From NCBI RefSeq assembly GCF_029589435.1, contig NZ_JARRAG010000002.1, forward strand, positions 4,774,001-4,838,000: a DNA stretch of 64,000 nucleotides. The letters run 5' to 3'. A program made the translations under genes and the position numbers. Of the stretch, positions 16,601-25,934 are shown piece after piece. Source of the stretch: Paludisphaera mucosa (GTDB lineage: Bacteria; Planctomycetota; Planctomycetia; Isosphaerales; Isosphaeraceae). The number at the start of each line of letters is the position of its first letter. Positions within the stretch are counted from its first letter, which is position 1. The notes below the pieces were generated by a model. The model searched no databases, was not told the origin of the DNA, and saw only the letters and a list, made by a program, of their open reading frames with translations.

Positions 16601-19600
16601 GACGCCTGTGCCGGCCCCGGTGTCGGCGCTGATGGCCAGGACGCCCAGGTTGATGTTGGTCCCGCCGCTGTAGGTGTTGGCCCCCGAAAGGGCCATCGTC
16701 CCCGCGCCGTCCTTGATGATGTTGATCCAGCCGGAGACGACCGCCGAGACCGAGAAGTCGACCCCGCTCTGGGTCGTCCCCTGTGCCACGGTGAAGAAGT
16801 TGTTCGCGCCGCCGAAGCCGAGGTGGCCGCCGATGGTCGCCGTCTGGGAGGACGCGAGGGTGGTGATGCCGCCGCCCGAGGCGATGGTCAGCGTGCCTAC
16901 GCCCGTCGTCACGGTGCTGCCGGTGAGCGACAGCGAGCCGATCGTGTCGTCGAAGCCGTTGAGGTCGAGCGTGGCGCCGGCGTTGGCCAGCCTGACCGTG
17001 GAGCCGTCGGCGATCTGGTTCGGCCGGAGTTCTCGGACCGTGGCGGCGGCGCCCGGCCCGCTGACGGTGACGTCGCCCGCGATGCAGGCGATCCCGCAAT
17101 TGAGTAGCAGCAACCCCTCGTCGACGAAGGTCGTGCCGGTGTAGGTGTTGACCCCGGAGAATTCCAGGGTGCCCGGGCCGGCCTTGGTCAGAGACCTGGC
17201 CTGGCCGCCGTCGTTGATCGGGCCGGCGAACTGGAGCGAGGCGCCCGTGGCCACGTTGATGCCCAAGTCCCTGCCCAGCGTCGTGCCGCCGTTGAACGTG
17301 ACGGCCCCGCTGTTGACCTGAAGGCCGGTGGTGATGGGCGCGTTGAACACGAACGTGTTGGAGACGATCCCCGTGCCGGCGAGGTCGATCTCCAGGTGGC
17401 CGGAAGTGTTCGAGCCGTCGCCGATGGTCGCCGTCCCTGAGCCGAGGGCCGAGGCGTTGGTGATGGCGAGCGTGCCCGAGGCGACCGTCGTGCCGCCGGT
17501 GTAGGTGTTGCCGCCGCCGAGCACGGTGCGGCCCGAGGTGGCGCCCTGGAGCAGCGTGAGGCTGCGCGTGCCGGCCTGCTGGATGGCGCCGTTGATCGTC
17601 AGGGTGGCGCCGTCCGCAGCGCCGATCTGGCTGTCGCCGGCCAGAATTACGTCGCCTGTCAGCGTCGCCGAGCCCGACAGCACCTCCAGGGCCCCCGCGT
17701 TGCCGAGGCCGGCGCCGGCGACGATGAAGTTCTCGGCGGTGCTCAGGGCCGGTCCGCTGAAGAACACCGACGCGCCGCCGTAAACGATCGTGTCGCCGTC
17801 CGTCGTCCCCAGCGCGCCGCCGCTCTCGACCTGGATCGCCCCGCCGGTGATGGTCGTGTCGCCCCCATAGGTGCTGTCACCCGACAGGGCCAGGACGCCC
17901 GAGCCGCTCTTGGAGAAGCCACTGCCCGGGTTCAGACCCTGGATGGCCGTGCTGATGCGCAGCTCGACGGCGAGGTCGGGATCATCGGCGATATCGAAGT
18001 TGTTCGACGCGTTCCAGATCTGCAGCTCGCCGAGCCCCTGGATGGTCGACATCGCGTGGTCCGGCGAAACCGTGGTGTTGACGCCGTTGAAGGTGGCCAG
18101 GACGCCCCCGGCGTCGATCTGGACGGTGGACCCCTCGAGATTCAGGGGGCTGATGTGCTCGACATAGGCGCCGACGTCGAAAGTCGATCCGAAGACGAGG
18201 GTCACGGTCGACCCGACCCAGAACTGATTGTCCCCCATCACCCGCAGGGTGGCGCCGCCCGACACGTCGCCGACGTACACCGAGCCGTTGGCGGAGATGA
18301 CGTCGTCCGACTTCGCCAGCAAGAGCGTGCCCTGGGTCACCGTGGTGACGCCGTTGTACAGGTTGGCGGACGAGCCCGAATACTTCAGAGTGCCGCCGCC
18401 GATCTTCGTCACGCCGAAGCCGCCGCCGAAGTTGCTGACGGTGATCACGCCCGACATGTCCAGCGTGCCGCCGCCCGCGACGTCGAGCGTCTCGGTGGCC
18501 GTCAGCGTGACGTCGAGGCCGAACGTGACGGTGCCGGCCGCGTAGGTGGACGAGATCCCGGCGTCGAGTGTGGCCGCGTTGCCGGTGACCGTGTACCCAG
18601 ACGCGAAGACGAAGGAGTCGAACCGCGTGCCGGCCGCAAAGTCGTTGACGATGGTGAAGGAGGACGCGTTCGCGGGGAAGATGAGCCGGTCGCCGGCCAG
18701 CGGGGCGAGGCCGCCCACCCAGTTCAAAGGGTCGCTCAGGCTGCTGGAGTGGGCCCCGGTCCAGACGTCGGTCCGCAGGAGGGCCGTGAGCGTCACGTCG
18801 TTGCCGTCCGAGCCGACGTAGCTGATGGCGAACGACTGGCGGCCGACCGTGATCGTGGACCCTTCCGCGAGGCCGTTGAAGGTGCCGTCGACCGCGTCGG
18901 TGCCGTCGTTGTTGATGATCGTGTACGTGTCGCCGATCGCTGGGGCGTAGCCCAGAGAGACAGAGAGCGTCGCCCCGGCCAGGATCACCGTGGCGGTCAC
19001 GTCGGTCTGGTCGTACTGGGTGCCGGCCGTCGTGCCGTTGAGCTCGACGTTGTAGGTCGATCCGCTGCTCTGGAAGGCGAGGCTGCCGGTGTTCAGCAGG
19101 CCCGGCGAATTGCCGGGGGAAAGCCTGCCGATGTTCGAGATCGTCACGGCGGGTAGCGTGCCCGAGCCGCCGAGCGTGCCGTCGACGAAGACCGAGTTGC
19201 TGGTGGCGAGCGAGCCGTCGACGATCAGCGTGCCGTCGCCGACGCTCACGCTCCCCGTGTTCGTGTTCGTGCCCGTGAGGATCAGGGTGCCGGTGTTGTT
19301 CTTGTCGAAGTCCCGCGACCCGCTGATCACGCCCGAGACCGTCAGCGTCGTGCCCCCGGCGACGTCGAAGGCCACGTTGTTGCCGCCGGTGATGCCGATG
19401 TCCCCGGCGATGGTGTTGTCGCCCGAGACGCTCATGATCTTGCTGGAGTTGCTGACCGGCACGCCGGAGATGGCGAGCGTCTTGGTCGAGGGGATCGTGA
19501 TCCCGCCGGCCAGCTCCAGCGTCGCCCCGGACTGGACGATGAGGTTCGAGGACGAGGCCGGATCACCGAACGAGTTGTCGTTGTTCCCCCGCACGAAGCC

Positions 19601-22600
19601 CGAGCTGGCGACCACGTCGCCGTCGAACAGGTTGCTGCCGTTGAGGACCGTCCGGCCGTTCGCGCCGTTGACGACGTTGAGGCCGTAGCTCGAGCTGTCT
19701 TCGTCGATCACGCCGTTGATCGTCAGGGTCGAGCCGTCGGTGGCTCCAATCTGGCTGTCAGCCGACAGGCCCACGTCGCCCGCCAGGGTGGTCGAGCCCG
19801 ACACCACCGTCAGGGCTCCTGAGTTGATAAACCCCGTGCCGGCGATGGAGAAGCTCTCGCTGATGCTCAAGGTCGAACCGTTGAAGTAGACCGACGCACC
19901 GCTGGCGACGGTCGTTCCGCTTGCGGTGGTCCCGAGGGCGGAGTTGTTCTTGACCTGGATGCCCCCCCCGGACACCGAGGTGGCTGAGGCATAGGTGTTC
20001 GGGCCCGAGAGAGCCAGGGTGCCCGAACCGCTCTTGATGATGCCGCCGTTCTGGATCGTGGCGCTGATCTCGGCATCGGCGTTGATGGTGCCGTTGTTGA
20101 AGGAATCGCGAGCGACGATCATCACGAAGAACGGGTTATTTCTCAGGTCGAGCGTGCCCGGACCCTGGATCGTCGAAGGGGCATGGCTGGTGGAGACGGT
20201 CGTAGCGAGGCTGAAGGGGATCAGAATGCCCCCGGAGCCGATTGTGACCGAGGCCCCCTGCAGTGTCAGCGAGTCGATGGTCTCGGTGGTTGTGCCGACA
20301 TCGAACGTCGCCCCTTCGTTGACAGTGACGTCCGATACGTCCGCGATCTGGTTGTTGCTCCCGATCTGCACCATCTCGCCGCCGCCGACGTTGTCGCCGA
20401 CGACCAGGTTACCGGCGATGGCGTTTTGGCCGCTGGCCCGGTTGAGGATCAGCGTGCCGGCGTTGACGGTGGTCGCGCCGGTGTAGGTGTTCGCGCTGAA
20501 GCCCGTGTATTCGAGCGTGCCCCCACCGGTCTTGACGATGCCGAAACCGGCGCCGGAGATCGCCCCGGAGAGGATGAGGTCGCCGCCGTCGACGACGTCG
20601 ATCGTCTCGGTCGCGGTGAGGGCGATGCCGGGGTGGAACTCGGAGGTGTCCGAAACGAACGTCGCCGACAGGCCGTCCGTCAGCGTGATCGCGTTGCCGG
20701 CGATGTCGTAGCCGCCGCCGGCGATCTCGATCGAGCGGAAGGTCTTGCCCGAGAGGTCGTTGTTGTTGTTCCGCCGCGCCGCGCCGGAGGGGAAGACGAG
20801 ATCCTCGCCGCCGCTCGGCGCCAGGTTCGTGTCCCAGTTGGCGTCGGTGCTCCAGTTGCCGTCCCCGCCCAGGCCGGTCCAGGTGTAGGTGACGCCGACG
20901 ACTTCCAGGGTCACATCGTTCCCGTTCCCGCCGACGTAGCTGACCTGGTAGGTCACGACGCCCGACCGGAACGTATCGCCCTCCGCCAGGTTGAGGAACG
21001 TGCCGGTGACGGCGCCGCTGTTCTGCTTGTCGATGACGATGAATTCGTCGCCGATCGCCGGGACGAAGCCGCCGACGAGCGAGACGTCGATGGTCGAACC
21101 GGTGATGTCGACGCTGCCGGAGGTGGTATTGGCGATCTGGTCGTAGGTCGAGCCCGCGGTCGTCCCGCCGATGTCGATGTGGGTGGTGCCGTGGGTGCCG
21201 ACCTGGTATCCGCCGGACGTGGTGAACGTGCCGGTGGTGCCGCCGCCCGTGCCCGGATCGACCGCGCCGGACGAACCACCGGCGTGGTCCAGGCTGCCGA
21301 CCGTGCCCGTGCCGCTGATGGTGCCGCCATACGACGTGACGACGCTGGAGTCCGAGCCGGTGATCCGGAGATCGCCCTCGACGGCGTGGAAGATGGGGGC
21401 CGAGGTGAGGCTGCCGGCGATGAGCAGAACGCCCGCGCCGAACTTGCCGAGACCAATACCGTTCCCCCCGGTCAGGTCACCACTGAAATTGAGCTGGCCG
21501 GCGTCCACCTGGATCCGGGAGTCATTGGCCAAGGGGGTCGCGGTGCCGGAGTAGACGTTGTTCCCCGAGACGCTCCGCAGCGCGCCGCCGCCCCCCGCGC
21601 CCGTCCCCGAGAACGAGATGTTCCGGCTCAGGGTGATGTCGTTCGAGAGGTCGAGTTCGGCCCCGTTAGAGATGAGTACCGAGCCGGTGCCGAGTGCCGA
21701 GCCGTTGCTGATCGCGATGACCCCGCCGCTGATCGTCGTGCCGCCGTCGTAGGTGTTCGCGCCGGCCAGGGTCACCGTGCCCGACTGGACCTTGGTGAGG
21801 GCGAAGCTGCTCGCTCCGTCGTTGATCGCGCCGCTGAACGTGAGGTTGCCGCTCAGCGAGCCGATGGTGCTGGCCGCCCCCAGCGTGATCGCGCCGGAGA
21901 TCGTGTTGTCGCCGTTCCCGTTGAAGACCGCCCCCAGGCCGCCGAGGCCCGCCCCGGTGAGCGTGATCGGCTCGGGCGTCGTGATCCCGCCCAGCAAGGC
22001 GAGCGAGAACCCGCCGTCGACGACCGTGCCGGCCGACGACGCGCCCAGGGCGTTGTCGCTGGCGATCTCGATGAGGCCCGCGGCGATGGTGGTCACGCCG
22101 TCGTAGGTGTTGTTCCCCGAGAGCCTGAGCTGGCTGTCCGCCCCCAACTTGGTGAGACCCGCGCCGGTCCCGCTGATGTTCGCCGTGATCGAGAGGTCGG
22201 GGTCGAGCTGGGCGTTGTTGGCGACCGTGAAGGCGCGGGTCGCCCCGCCGAGGTCCAGATTGCCCGAGATCGCGGAGGTGAAGATATCCGTGTTGGACGT
22301 GACGTCGCCGCCGAGGGTGAGCGTGCCGATGCCCGTCGCGACGGTCGCCCCGGTGAGTTCCAGGACGCCGATGGCGTCGTCGAAGTTGTTCAGGTCGAGC
22401 GTCGCGCCGGAGCCGAGGGCCACCATGGCGGCGTCCGCGATCTGATCAGACTGGGCGAGCCGGACCGTGCCCCCGCCGATGATCGCCAGGGAGCCGGTCA
22501 CCGCCGTCGCGCTCGACTTATCCAGGACGAGCGTGGTCGCGGTCGCGACGGTCGTCGTGCCCGCGTATGTGTTGGCCGAGATCCCGCCGAGCTGGATCGT

Positions 22601-23101
22601 CCCCCCGCCGGAGACCGCCAGGCCGGACGTCCCCATGATCTCGCCACCAAGCTCGAGCGTTCCACCCGCCCCGATGGAGACCGTCCCGTCACCAGGGTCG
22701 AAGTCGATGTCGAAGTTTGAGATCGACGACCCGAACGTCGCCGAGAGTCCGTTCGTCAGGGACAACGAGCCCGCGAACGACGCGCCGATGTCGTACCCGG
22801 ACCCCTCGATCGTGATGGCGCCGAAGTTTGAGACGCCCAGGCCGCTGTCGTAGATGGAGGTCTTGTTCGGCGCGTTCGCGGGGAAGACCAGGTCCTGCCC
22901 CATGGTGGGCGCGCCGAGCGTCCAGTTGCCGGGGTCCGACCAGAGGTTGCTCGACAACCCGGTCCAGACGTCGACGGTCGGCGCGATTCGGGTTTCGAGG
23001 AACTCAAGGGTCGGTCTCGTCCTCGACCGCGGCCGCCGCTTCAGCGATCTGGAGCGTGAGTTTTGAGCTCGCAATGAGGCTGAGCCGAATGACCGATCCA
23101 T
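13691..23101 (-). CDS. Giant secreted protein: autotransporter-associated beta-strand repeats plus Ig-like repeats
   Basis: The 3136-residue protein has a basic N-terminus and LEFLETRIAPT (residues 33-43), a planctomycete surface-protein type of start. It then has three large modules, each beginning with an (V/T)WTG...NW...LVFP motif at about residues 46, 739 and 1444. Each consists of many repeats of the form 'LxLxGANTYxGGTTIxxGxLxI' (autotransporter-associated beta-strand repeats, a right-handed beta helix) and ends in a similar unit (YDQ...FNGLAEGS...GNDVTL). From about 2645 to 3030 come four Ig-like repeats (FGQ.VTL...PTGSVTFLDG...H.ITA.Y). The C-terminus ends with a unique beta-rich segment. 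There is no C-terminal autotransporter barrel, so export must use another route. Its likely role is a fibrous surface or extracellular adhesin; this is an inference from architecture. Confidence 0.93.
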   Translation of the reverse strand: MDRSFGSASLRAQNSRSRSLKRRPRSRTRPTLEFLETRIAPTVDVWTGLSSNLWSDPGNWTLGAPTMGQDLVFPANAPNKTSIYDSGLGVSNFGAITIEGSGYDIGASFAGSLSLTNGLSATFGSSISNFDIDFDPGDGTVSIGAGGTLELGGEIMGTSGLAVSGGGTIQLGGISANTYAGTTTVATATTLVLDKSSATAVTGSLAIIGGGTVRLAQSDQIADAAMVALGSGATLDLNNFDDAIGVLELTGATVATGIGTLTLGGDVTSNTDIFTSAISGNLDLGGATRAFTVANNAQLDPDLSITANISGTGAGLTKLGADSQLRLSGNNTYDGVTTIAAGLIEIASDNALGASSAGTVVDGGFSLALLGGITTPEPITLTGAGLGGLGAVFNGNGDNTISGAITLGAASTIGSLSGNLTFSGAINDGASSFALTKVQSGTVTLAGANTYDGGTTISGGVIAISNGSALGTGSVLISNGAELDLSNDITLSRNISFSGTGAGGGGALRSVSGNNVYSGTATPLANDSRIQVDAGQLNFSGDLTGGNGIGLGKFGAGVLLIAGSLTSAPIFHAVEGDLRITGSDSSVVTSYGGTISGTGTVGSLDHAGGSSGAVDPGTGGGTTGTFTTSGGYQVGTHGTTHIDIGGTTAGSTYDQIANTTSGSVDITGSTIDVSLVGGFVPAIGDEFIVIDKQNSGAVTGTFLNLAEGDTFRSGVVTYQVSYVGGNGNDVTLEVVGVTYTWTGLGGDGNWSTDANWDTNLAPSGGEDLVFPSGAARRNNNNDLSGKTFRSIEIAGGGYDIAGNAITLTDGLSATFVSDTSEFHPGIALTATETIDVVDGGDLILSGAISGAGFGIVKTGGGTLEYTGFSANTYTGATTVNAGTLILNRASGQNAIAGNLVVGDNVGGGEMVQIGSNNQIADVSDVTVNEGATFDVGTTTETIDSLTLQGASVTIGSGGILIPFSLATTVSTSHAPSTIQGPGTLDLRNNPFFVMIVARDSFNNGTINADAEISATIQNGGIIKSGSGTLALSGPNTYASATSVSGGGIQVKNNSALGTTASGTTVASGASVYFNGSTLSISESFSIAGTGFINSGALTVVSGSTTLAGDVGLSADSQIGATDGSTLTINGVIDEDSSSYGLNVVNGANGRTVLNGSNLFDGDVVASSGFVRGNNDNSFGDPASSSNLIVQSGATLELAGGITIPSTKTLAISGVPVSNSSKIMSVSGDNTIAGDIGITGGNNVAFDVAGGTTLTVSGVISGSRDFDKNNTGTLILTGTNTNTGSVSVGDGTLIVDGSLATSNSVFVDGTLGGSGTLPAVTISNIGRLSPGNSPGLLNTGSLAFQSSGSTYNVELNGTTAGTQYDQTDVTATVILAGATLSVSLGYAPAIGDTYTIINNDGTDAVDGTFNGLAEGSTITVGRQSFAISYVGSDGNDVTLTALLRTDVWTGAHSSSLSDPLNWVGGLAPLAGDRLIFPANASSFTIVNDFAAGTRFDSFVFASGYTVTGNAATLDAGISSTYAAGTVTFGLDVTLTATETLDVAGGGTLDMSGVITVSNFGGGFGVTKIGGGTLKYSGSSANLYNGVTTVTQGTLLLAKSDDVISANGSVYVGDVSGGATLRVMGDNQFWVGSTVTLVFGSTFDVGAYVEHISPLNLEGSTVQIDAGGVLATFNGVNTTVSPDHAMSTIQGLGELQIWNASNNFDIADDPDLAVELRISTAIQGLNPGSGFSKSGSGVLALSGDSTYGGDTTITGGAIQVESGGALGTTDGDTIVYGGASVFFSGPALSTAENFIVAGAGLGNAGALEVLSGSATLTGDVILAGDSQIGAADGATLTINGAIQQAGTRSLTLLQGATSGRTVLGGGNTYTGGTTVASGTLAITNASALGSGTATIGDGSNTSGHLEIDLAGTGIVSNTFVFNAPITTGLQVNSGAVTFNGGTTLGRDLGINVATGASLQFAGPINDGGQARSLTKAGPGTLEFSGVNTYTGTTFVDEGLLLLNCGIACIAGDVTVSGPGAAATVRELRPNQIADGSTVRLANAGATLDLNGFDDTIGSLSLTGSTVTTGVGTLTIASGGGITTLASSQTATIGGHLGFGGANNFFTVAQGTTQSGVDFSVSAVVSGWINIIKDGAGTMALSGANTYSGGTNINLGVLAISADTGAGTGVVNILGTGTLDLSGGITVANTLNVDSSGTAIRNSGGTNTISGALNLGVDATIDTAASSVLAISSTVDDSGNIWSLTKTGAGTLGLDGANTYLGGTTVAAGILAISNSGSLGTGNVVNNAEIEIVNNLLLNNNFTINSAGTAFLIDGLTTIQGTITLLSNLVIDTPGFANLYLNGVIGGGFGVAKNGSGTLGLGQANTYSGGTSINGGYLQVFDGQATGATGTLAIDTGAVFVLSTATYTLPSGGLRLADSTTFLVPLSNVHTLNGEVALAGDTTFSIAAGGVLTVDGPIGGAFGLTKTNGGALILGAASTYTGPTTIAAGELIVNGDLTSSPTIEVQSGAVLSGSGRLAQVQVDPAGVFSPGNSPDTITIDSLALSPGASFVEELFGNSPGDGATGYDQTIVTAGPVDLDDATLTLSLGGDYAPAAGDVLTIIDNRSNAPINGVFNGLAEGSLVNVGGTSFRLTYFGGDGNDVVLAAVVSTATALSISPIPSVFGQWVTLRATVTAGAANGVLPTGSVTFLDGSTVLGTSAVDPSGVAVLATTGLSAGYHGITAGYNPTGNFLSSASTAALLGVNQATTSLSFSDVPSSTVFGQSVTLTAIVGVNSPGTGTPTGSVWFLEGQTVLGVAALTSVSGQPTAVFTTSALSVGTHAITAQYAGNQSFAASSTGSVSRLVVKAGDSTTLTGGGTTGFGQPATFIAVVSATAPGAGTPTGWVTFLDGSTPIGTAGLNGGTATFTTSSLASGSHAITATYTSGDANFNAGTPSSSVTQVVDPAASAVVLTSSAPTSTYGQPVTLSAFVAAAYPNAGPATGLVTFRADGVLLGSAAVEGGSATLTLNNLDPGVRQITAAYSGDGSLEASQAAITQRVSPAPTTAAVSVQTVGNWWHRSSRIVVKVDARPPGAIPPSGTAQIFVNGRLYRSVRIVNGSSTTSIPNSYRFKAFGVVFQSNPHFAASWTRGVGPIARPWLA

Positions 23102-23103
23102 GA

Positions 23104-23151
23104 GTGCGCATCCCGGATGAGAGGTGGGTAGGTGAACGGTTCAATGCGCAC
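23104..23151 (-). promoter_or_regulatory. Inverted repeat abutting the start codon of the giant gene
   Basis: GTGCGCAT (23104-23111) and ATGCGCAC (23144-23151) are perfect 8-bp inverted repeats separated by 32 bp. On the minus-strand transcript the downstream arm ends two bases before the ATG at 23101, in the place of a Shine-Dalgarno sequence, and no Shine-Dalgarno is visible. A small dyad GAACGGTTC (23134-23142) lies in the loop. It could be an mRNA hairpin controlling translation or an operator. Confidence 0.4.
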
Positions 23152-23365
23152 GAGGACGTTCATGTCCTGGGGTGGACACGAAGGAAGATCCGCGTACGGC
23201 GCCCAACGATCCTGTTGACGGAACTCCAGGCCGAAATGTCTTTCGAGAGCCTAGAACGTGGATTCCGATTATGAGAACGAACGTCGGCGCGCACCGACGA
23301 AGAATCGCATCCTGAATTCGCCTGGGTGGATGACGCTGAGGTCCCTTGTCCCGGCTCGTAGCCGT

Positions 23366-23551
23366 TCACGCCCCGGCGGAGACGAGCGAGAGTGGCTTTC
23401 GGCCTGAGCGGTGGGCTTCGACGGCCTCGAGAAGGATGTCGCGGGGCTGGCGGCGGCGGGACTCGACGGCGGTCAGGATCCATTCGACGAATCGAGGACC
23501 GACGTCGCCGCGGTCGATCATCGCCTGAAACTCGCGGCGCAGGTGAACCAT
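23366..23551 (-). pseudogene. IS66-family transposase fragment with internal deletion
   Basis: The 61-codon stretch reads VHLRREFQAMIDRG, then GPRFVEWILTAVESRRRQPRDIL and EAVEAHRSG. The first part matches the IS66 CWAHLRRDFQAMIDRG region. The second matches the C-terminal SRFVERILTVVxTCRQQGRxxLxxL region, which normally lies well over 100 residues later. The middle, including the last catalytic residue, has been deleted. It lies beside the IS630 remnant, marking a decayed insertion hot spot next to the giant gene. Confidence 0.65.
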
Positions 23552-23729
23552 CCGAACGCAATCGACGAATTGCGCACGCCCCTTGTGATTCCGTACAGGT
23601 CCTTGACCCGCCCCTATGCCCCTCGCATGCCTCGTCGGTCCTAGTACTCCCCCACTGACGACTTGGTGGCGGTCGTCGGATCGGCTCTCCTAGAAGCGGA
23701 TCAAAGCCGTAAGGCGGATTGCTGTGGAG

Positions 23730-24550
23730 GGATACGTCGTGACGCCGCCGGGCGGTCGCGAGTCGTGGACGATGCAGCTGCCGGCCGACGAGGTCGTCGA
23801 GTTGCGGGTCGTCCCAGGGGTCTGCGGCCAGACGGTCCGCCGCTGCTTGGAAAAAGCGAACTGAAGCCCCACCTGGAGAAGCAGCGGTGCATCCCGCCGG
23901 GCGGGGACGCCGAGTTCGTGGCGGCGATGGAGGACGTCCTGGACGTCTACCACCGGCTCTACGACGGGGCCCGGCCGCTGGTCCGCCTCGACGAGGCGAG
24001 CCGCCAGCTGATCGGCGAGACGATTCCGCCGATCCCGGCGGCCCCGGGTCGGCCCGAGCGGGCCGACTACGAGTAGGTCCGCGATGGGACGGCGAACTTG
24101 TTCATGGCCACGGAGCCGCTCCTGGGCTGGCGGGCCGTCAAGGCGACCGTGCGGCGGACGGCGAAGGGCTTCGCCGAGGTCGTCCGATGGCTCGTCGAGG
24201 ACGTCCACTCCGAGGCCGGGAAGGTCGTGCTCGTGATGGACGACCTCAGCACGCACAAGGTCGCCAGCCTCTCCGAGGCGTTCCCGCCCGAGCGGGCCCG
24301 GCGGATCGCCGAGAGGCTGGAGATCCGACGCACGCCGAAGCACGGCTCGTGGCTGAACGTCGCCGAGATCGAGCTGTCGGTCCTCTCCCGCCAGGGCCTC
24401 GACCGCCGGATCGGGTCGATGGACGAGCTGAAGCGGGAGGCCGCCGCCCGGGAGGAGGAGCGGAACGAACGCCGGGTCGAGACCCGCTGGCGGTTCGCCG
24501 TCGCCGACTCCCGCATCAAGCTCCATCGACTCTACCCATCACTGCCGTAG
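23730..24550 (+). pseudogene. IS630-family transposase pseudogene (truncated, frameshift, premature stop)
   Basis: The plus strand encodes TPPGGRESWTMQLPADEVVEL and QTVRRCLEKA, then after a 1-nt frameshift near 23850 ELKPHLEKQRCIPPGGDAEFV, DVYHRLYD and VRLDEASRQL. It continues RPERADYE, an in-frame TAG at 24074-24076 where family members have Tyr or another residue, and VRDGTANLFM to TPKHGSWLNVAEIELSVLSRQ. The order and the DDE residues (LDEAS, VMDDLSTH, WLNVAEIE) are those of IS630/ISRso5-type transposases. The N-terminal HTH half is missing. Three independent lesions make it dead. Terminal inverted repeats were not found. Confidence 0.85.
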
Positions 24551-24650
24551 TGGCGGAATCCTGCAAGATCCTCAAGAAGTCCCGCACGAGCGCGGACGAC
24601 GTGTTCGTCGAGATGGCTCGCGTCGTACGGGATTGGGCGTCGAACCCGCG

Positions 24651-25934
24651 TTAGCGTCGGCCGGCCTCGGGGAGTCCCATCCGCTCGGCGATCAGCTTCA
24701 TTGCGGGCGCGCTGACCAGCTTCTTGAAGTGGAACCGCTCGCCCCAGGACAGTGGGGTGACGTCCCTGGAGACGTGCATCGCAGGCTCGTCGTAGCCGGG
24801 GTGCAATCGCTTGCGGAGCGAGGCCCGGATGGTCGGGTCGGCGCCCCGGTCGAGGAGCAGACGGGTGAGGGACGTCTCGTGCGGCGTCCCCGAATGGTTC
24901 GGCCAGAAATTCACCTGAGACACGACGGCGGAGAAGAGCGCGGTGTGCCCGCCGAAGCCGTCGGCGTCGACCTCGGCCTTCGCGTCGGGGTCCATCCCCC
25001 GGTCGAGCAGCCAGGCGGCGATCTCGATCTCGCCGTAGTCGGCGCACATGTGCAGGAGCGTCGCCCCGCCCAGCGGCGTCCCGTGAGTCGCGAGGACCTC
25101 GTCGTGGCAGCCCAGCTCCGGCGGGTAGATCTCCTCGTGCGAGAAGGTCCGTCCGATGAGGAGGGGGTCGCGCCTGAGATGGTCTTCGAGCAGGTCGATC
25201 CGCCCGCGATGGAGCGCCATCGTCGGAGTGTCCGGGAGTTCGAGCCCGTGCCGGACGTACATCTCCAGGATCTGATGCTTGGCGGCGGGCTTGCGGCTGT
25301 CGGTCTCGAGCACGACGTCGACCGGCGCGAGGCGACGGCCGTCCGCGTCGCGGACGCGGGCGCCGAATTCGAACATCAGGGCCGTCCCGGTCGCGCTCAG
25401 GGTGTAGGCCGGGCCTCCCAGGCAATCCTCGGGCGGCTGCGGGCGGCCCATCAGGTCGTACAGCTTGCGGGCGGTGTCGATCCGGCCCTGGAGCGTCGCT
25501 CGACCGATCGCCTTGTCGAGGTCGGTCGCCCCGAGCCCGTGGAGCATCGCGATGATCCGGTCCCTGCCGAGGTTCGCCGCGTAGGACAGCGGCGGGCCCC
25601 AGTTGCATCGCTCCGTACCGCGAGCCGTCTCGTGGATCGACGTCGGATGCTTCAGGAGCATCGTCCTGAGCGCGTCCTCGTCGTCGAGCCAGATGGCGTC
25701 GACGATCCGACAGGCGAGGACGAGGCGCGGCCAGCTCGGGACGCCGTAGCTCCGGGCCAGCGCGAGCTGCGAGTCGGCGAGCCGGGCGGAGCCGGGATCG
25801 ACCCGTTCGGGATGATGCTCGGCGAGGTCCGCGAGGGCGGCGGCGTCGCCGCGGCGGATCTGCCGCATCAGATCCTTCGCCTGGCGTCGGAGCTGGTCGA
25901 GGTCCGGGCGGACGGGCAGATGACGTTTGGCCAT
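24651..25934 (-). CDS. Ankyrin-repeat protein
   Basis: The 427-residue protein has at least five ankyrin-like helix-loop-helix units spread from about residue 60 to 400. Clear examples are SYAANLGRDRIIAMLHGLGA, ALHRGRIDLLEDHL, GATLLHMCADYGEIEIAAWLLDRGMDPDAK, GGHTALFSAV and TSLTRLLLDRGADP. No signal peptide or enzyme domain is seen, so it is probably a cytoplasmic protein-binding scaffold. The ATG at 25934 follows GGGAGG at a good distance and starts the first helical region; the longer frame upstream is not protein-like. It is divergent from the exonuclease gene, with 319 bp between the two starts. Confidence 0.88.
   Translation of the reverse strand: MAKRHLPVRPDLDQLRRQAKDLMRQIRRGDAAALADLAEHHPERVDPGSARLADSQLALARSYGVPSWPRLVLACRIVDAIWLDDEDALRTMLLKHPTSIHETARGTERCNWGPPLSYAANLGRDRIIAMLHGLGATDLDKAIGRATLQGRIDTARKLYDLMGRPQPPEDCLGGPAYTLSATGTALMFEFGARVRDADGRRLAPVDVVLETDSRKPAAKHQILEMYVRHGLELPDTPTMALHRGRIDLLEDHLRRDPLLIGRTFSHEEIYPPELGCHDEVLATHGTPLGGATLLHMCADYGEIEIAAWLLDRGMDPDAKAEVDADGFGGHTALFSAVVSQVNFWPNHSGTPHETSLTRLLLDRGADPTIRASLRKRLHPGYDEPAMHVSRDVTPLSWGERFHFKKLVSAPAMKLIAERMGLPEAGRR

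Noticed and set aside
20183-22720. An 845-codon plus-strand open frame opposite the giant gene
   Set aside because: It is an antisense shadow of the repeat protein; it shows periodicity only because the true gene is repetitive.
13691-23101. Repeated DNA that could be read as a CRISPR-like or satellite array
   Set aside because: The repeats are degenerate, in frame and encode beta-strand units; there are no identical direct repeats with equal spacers.
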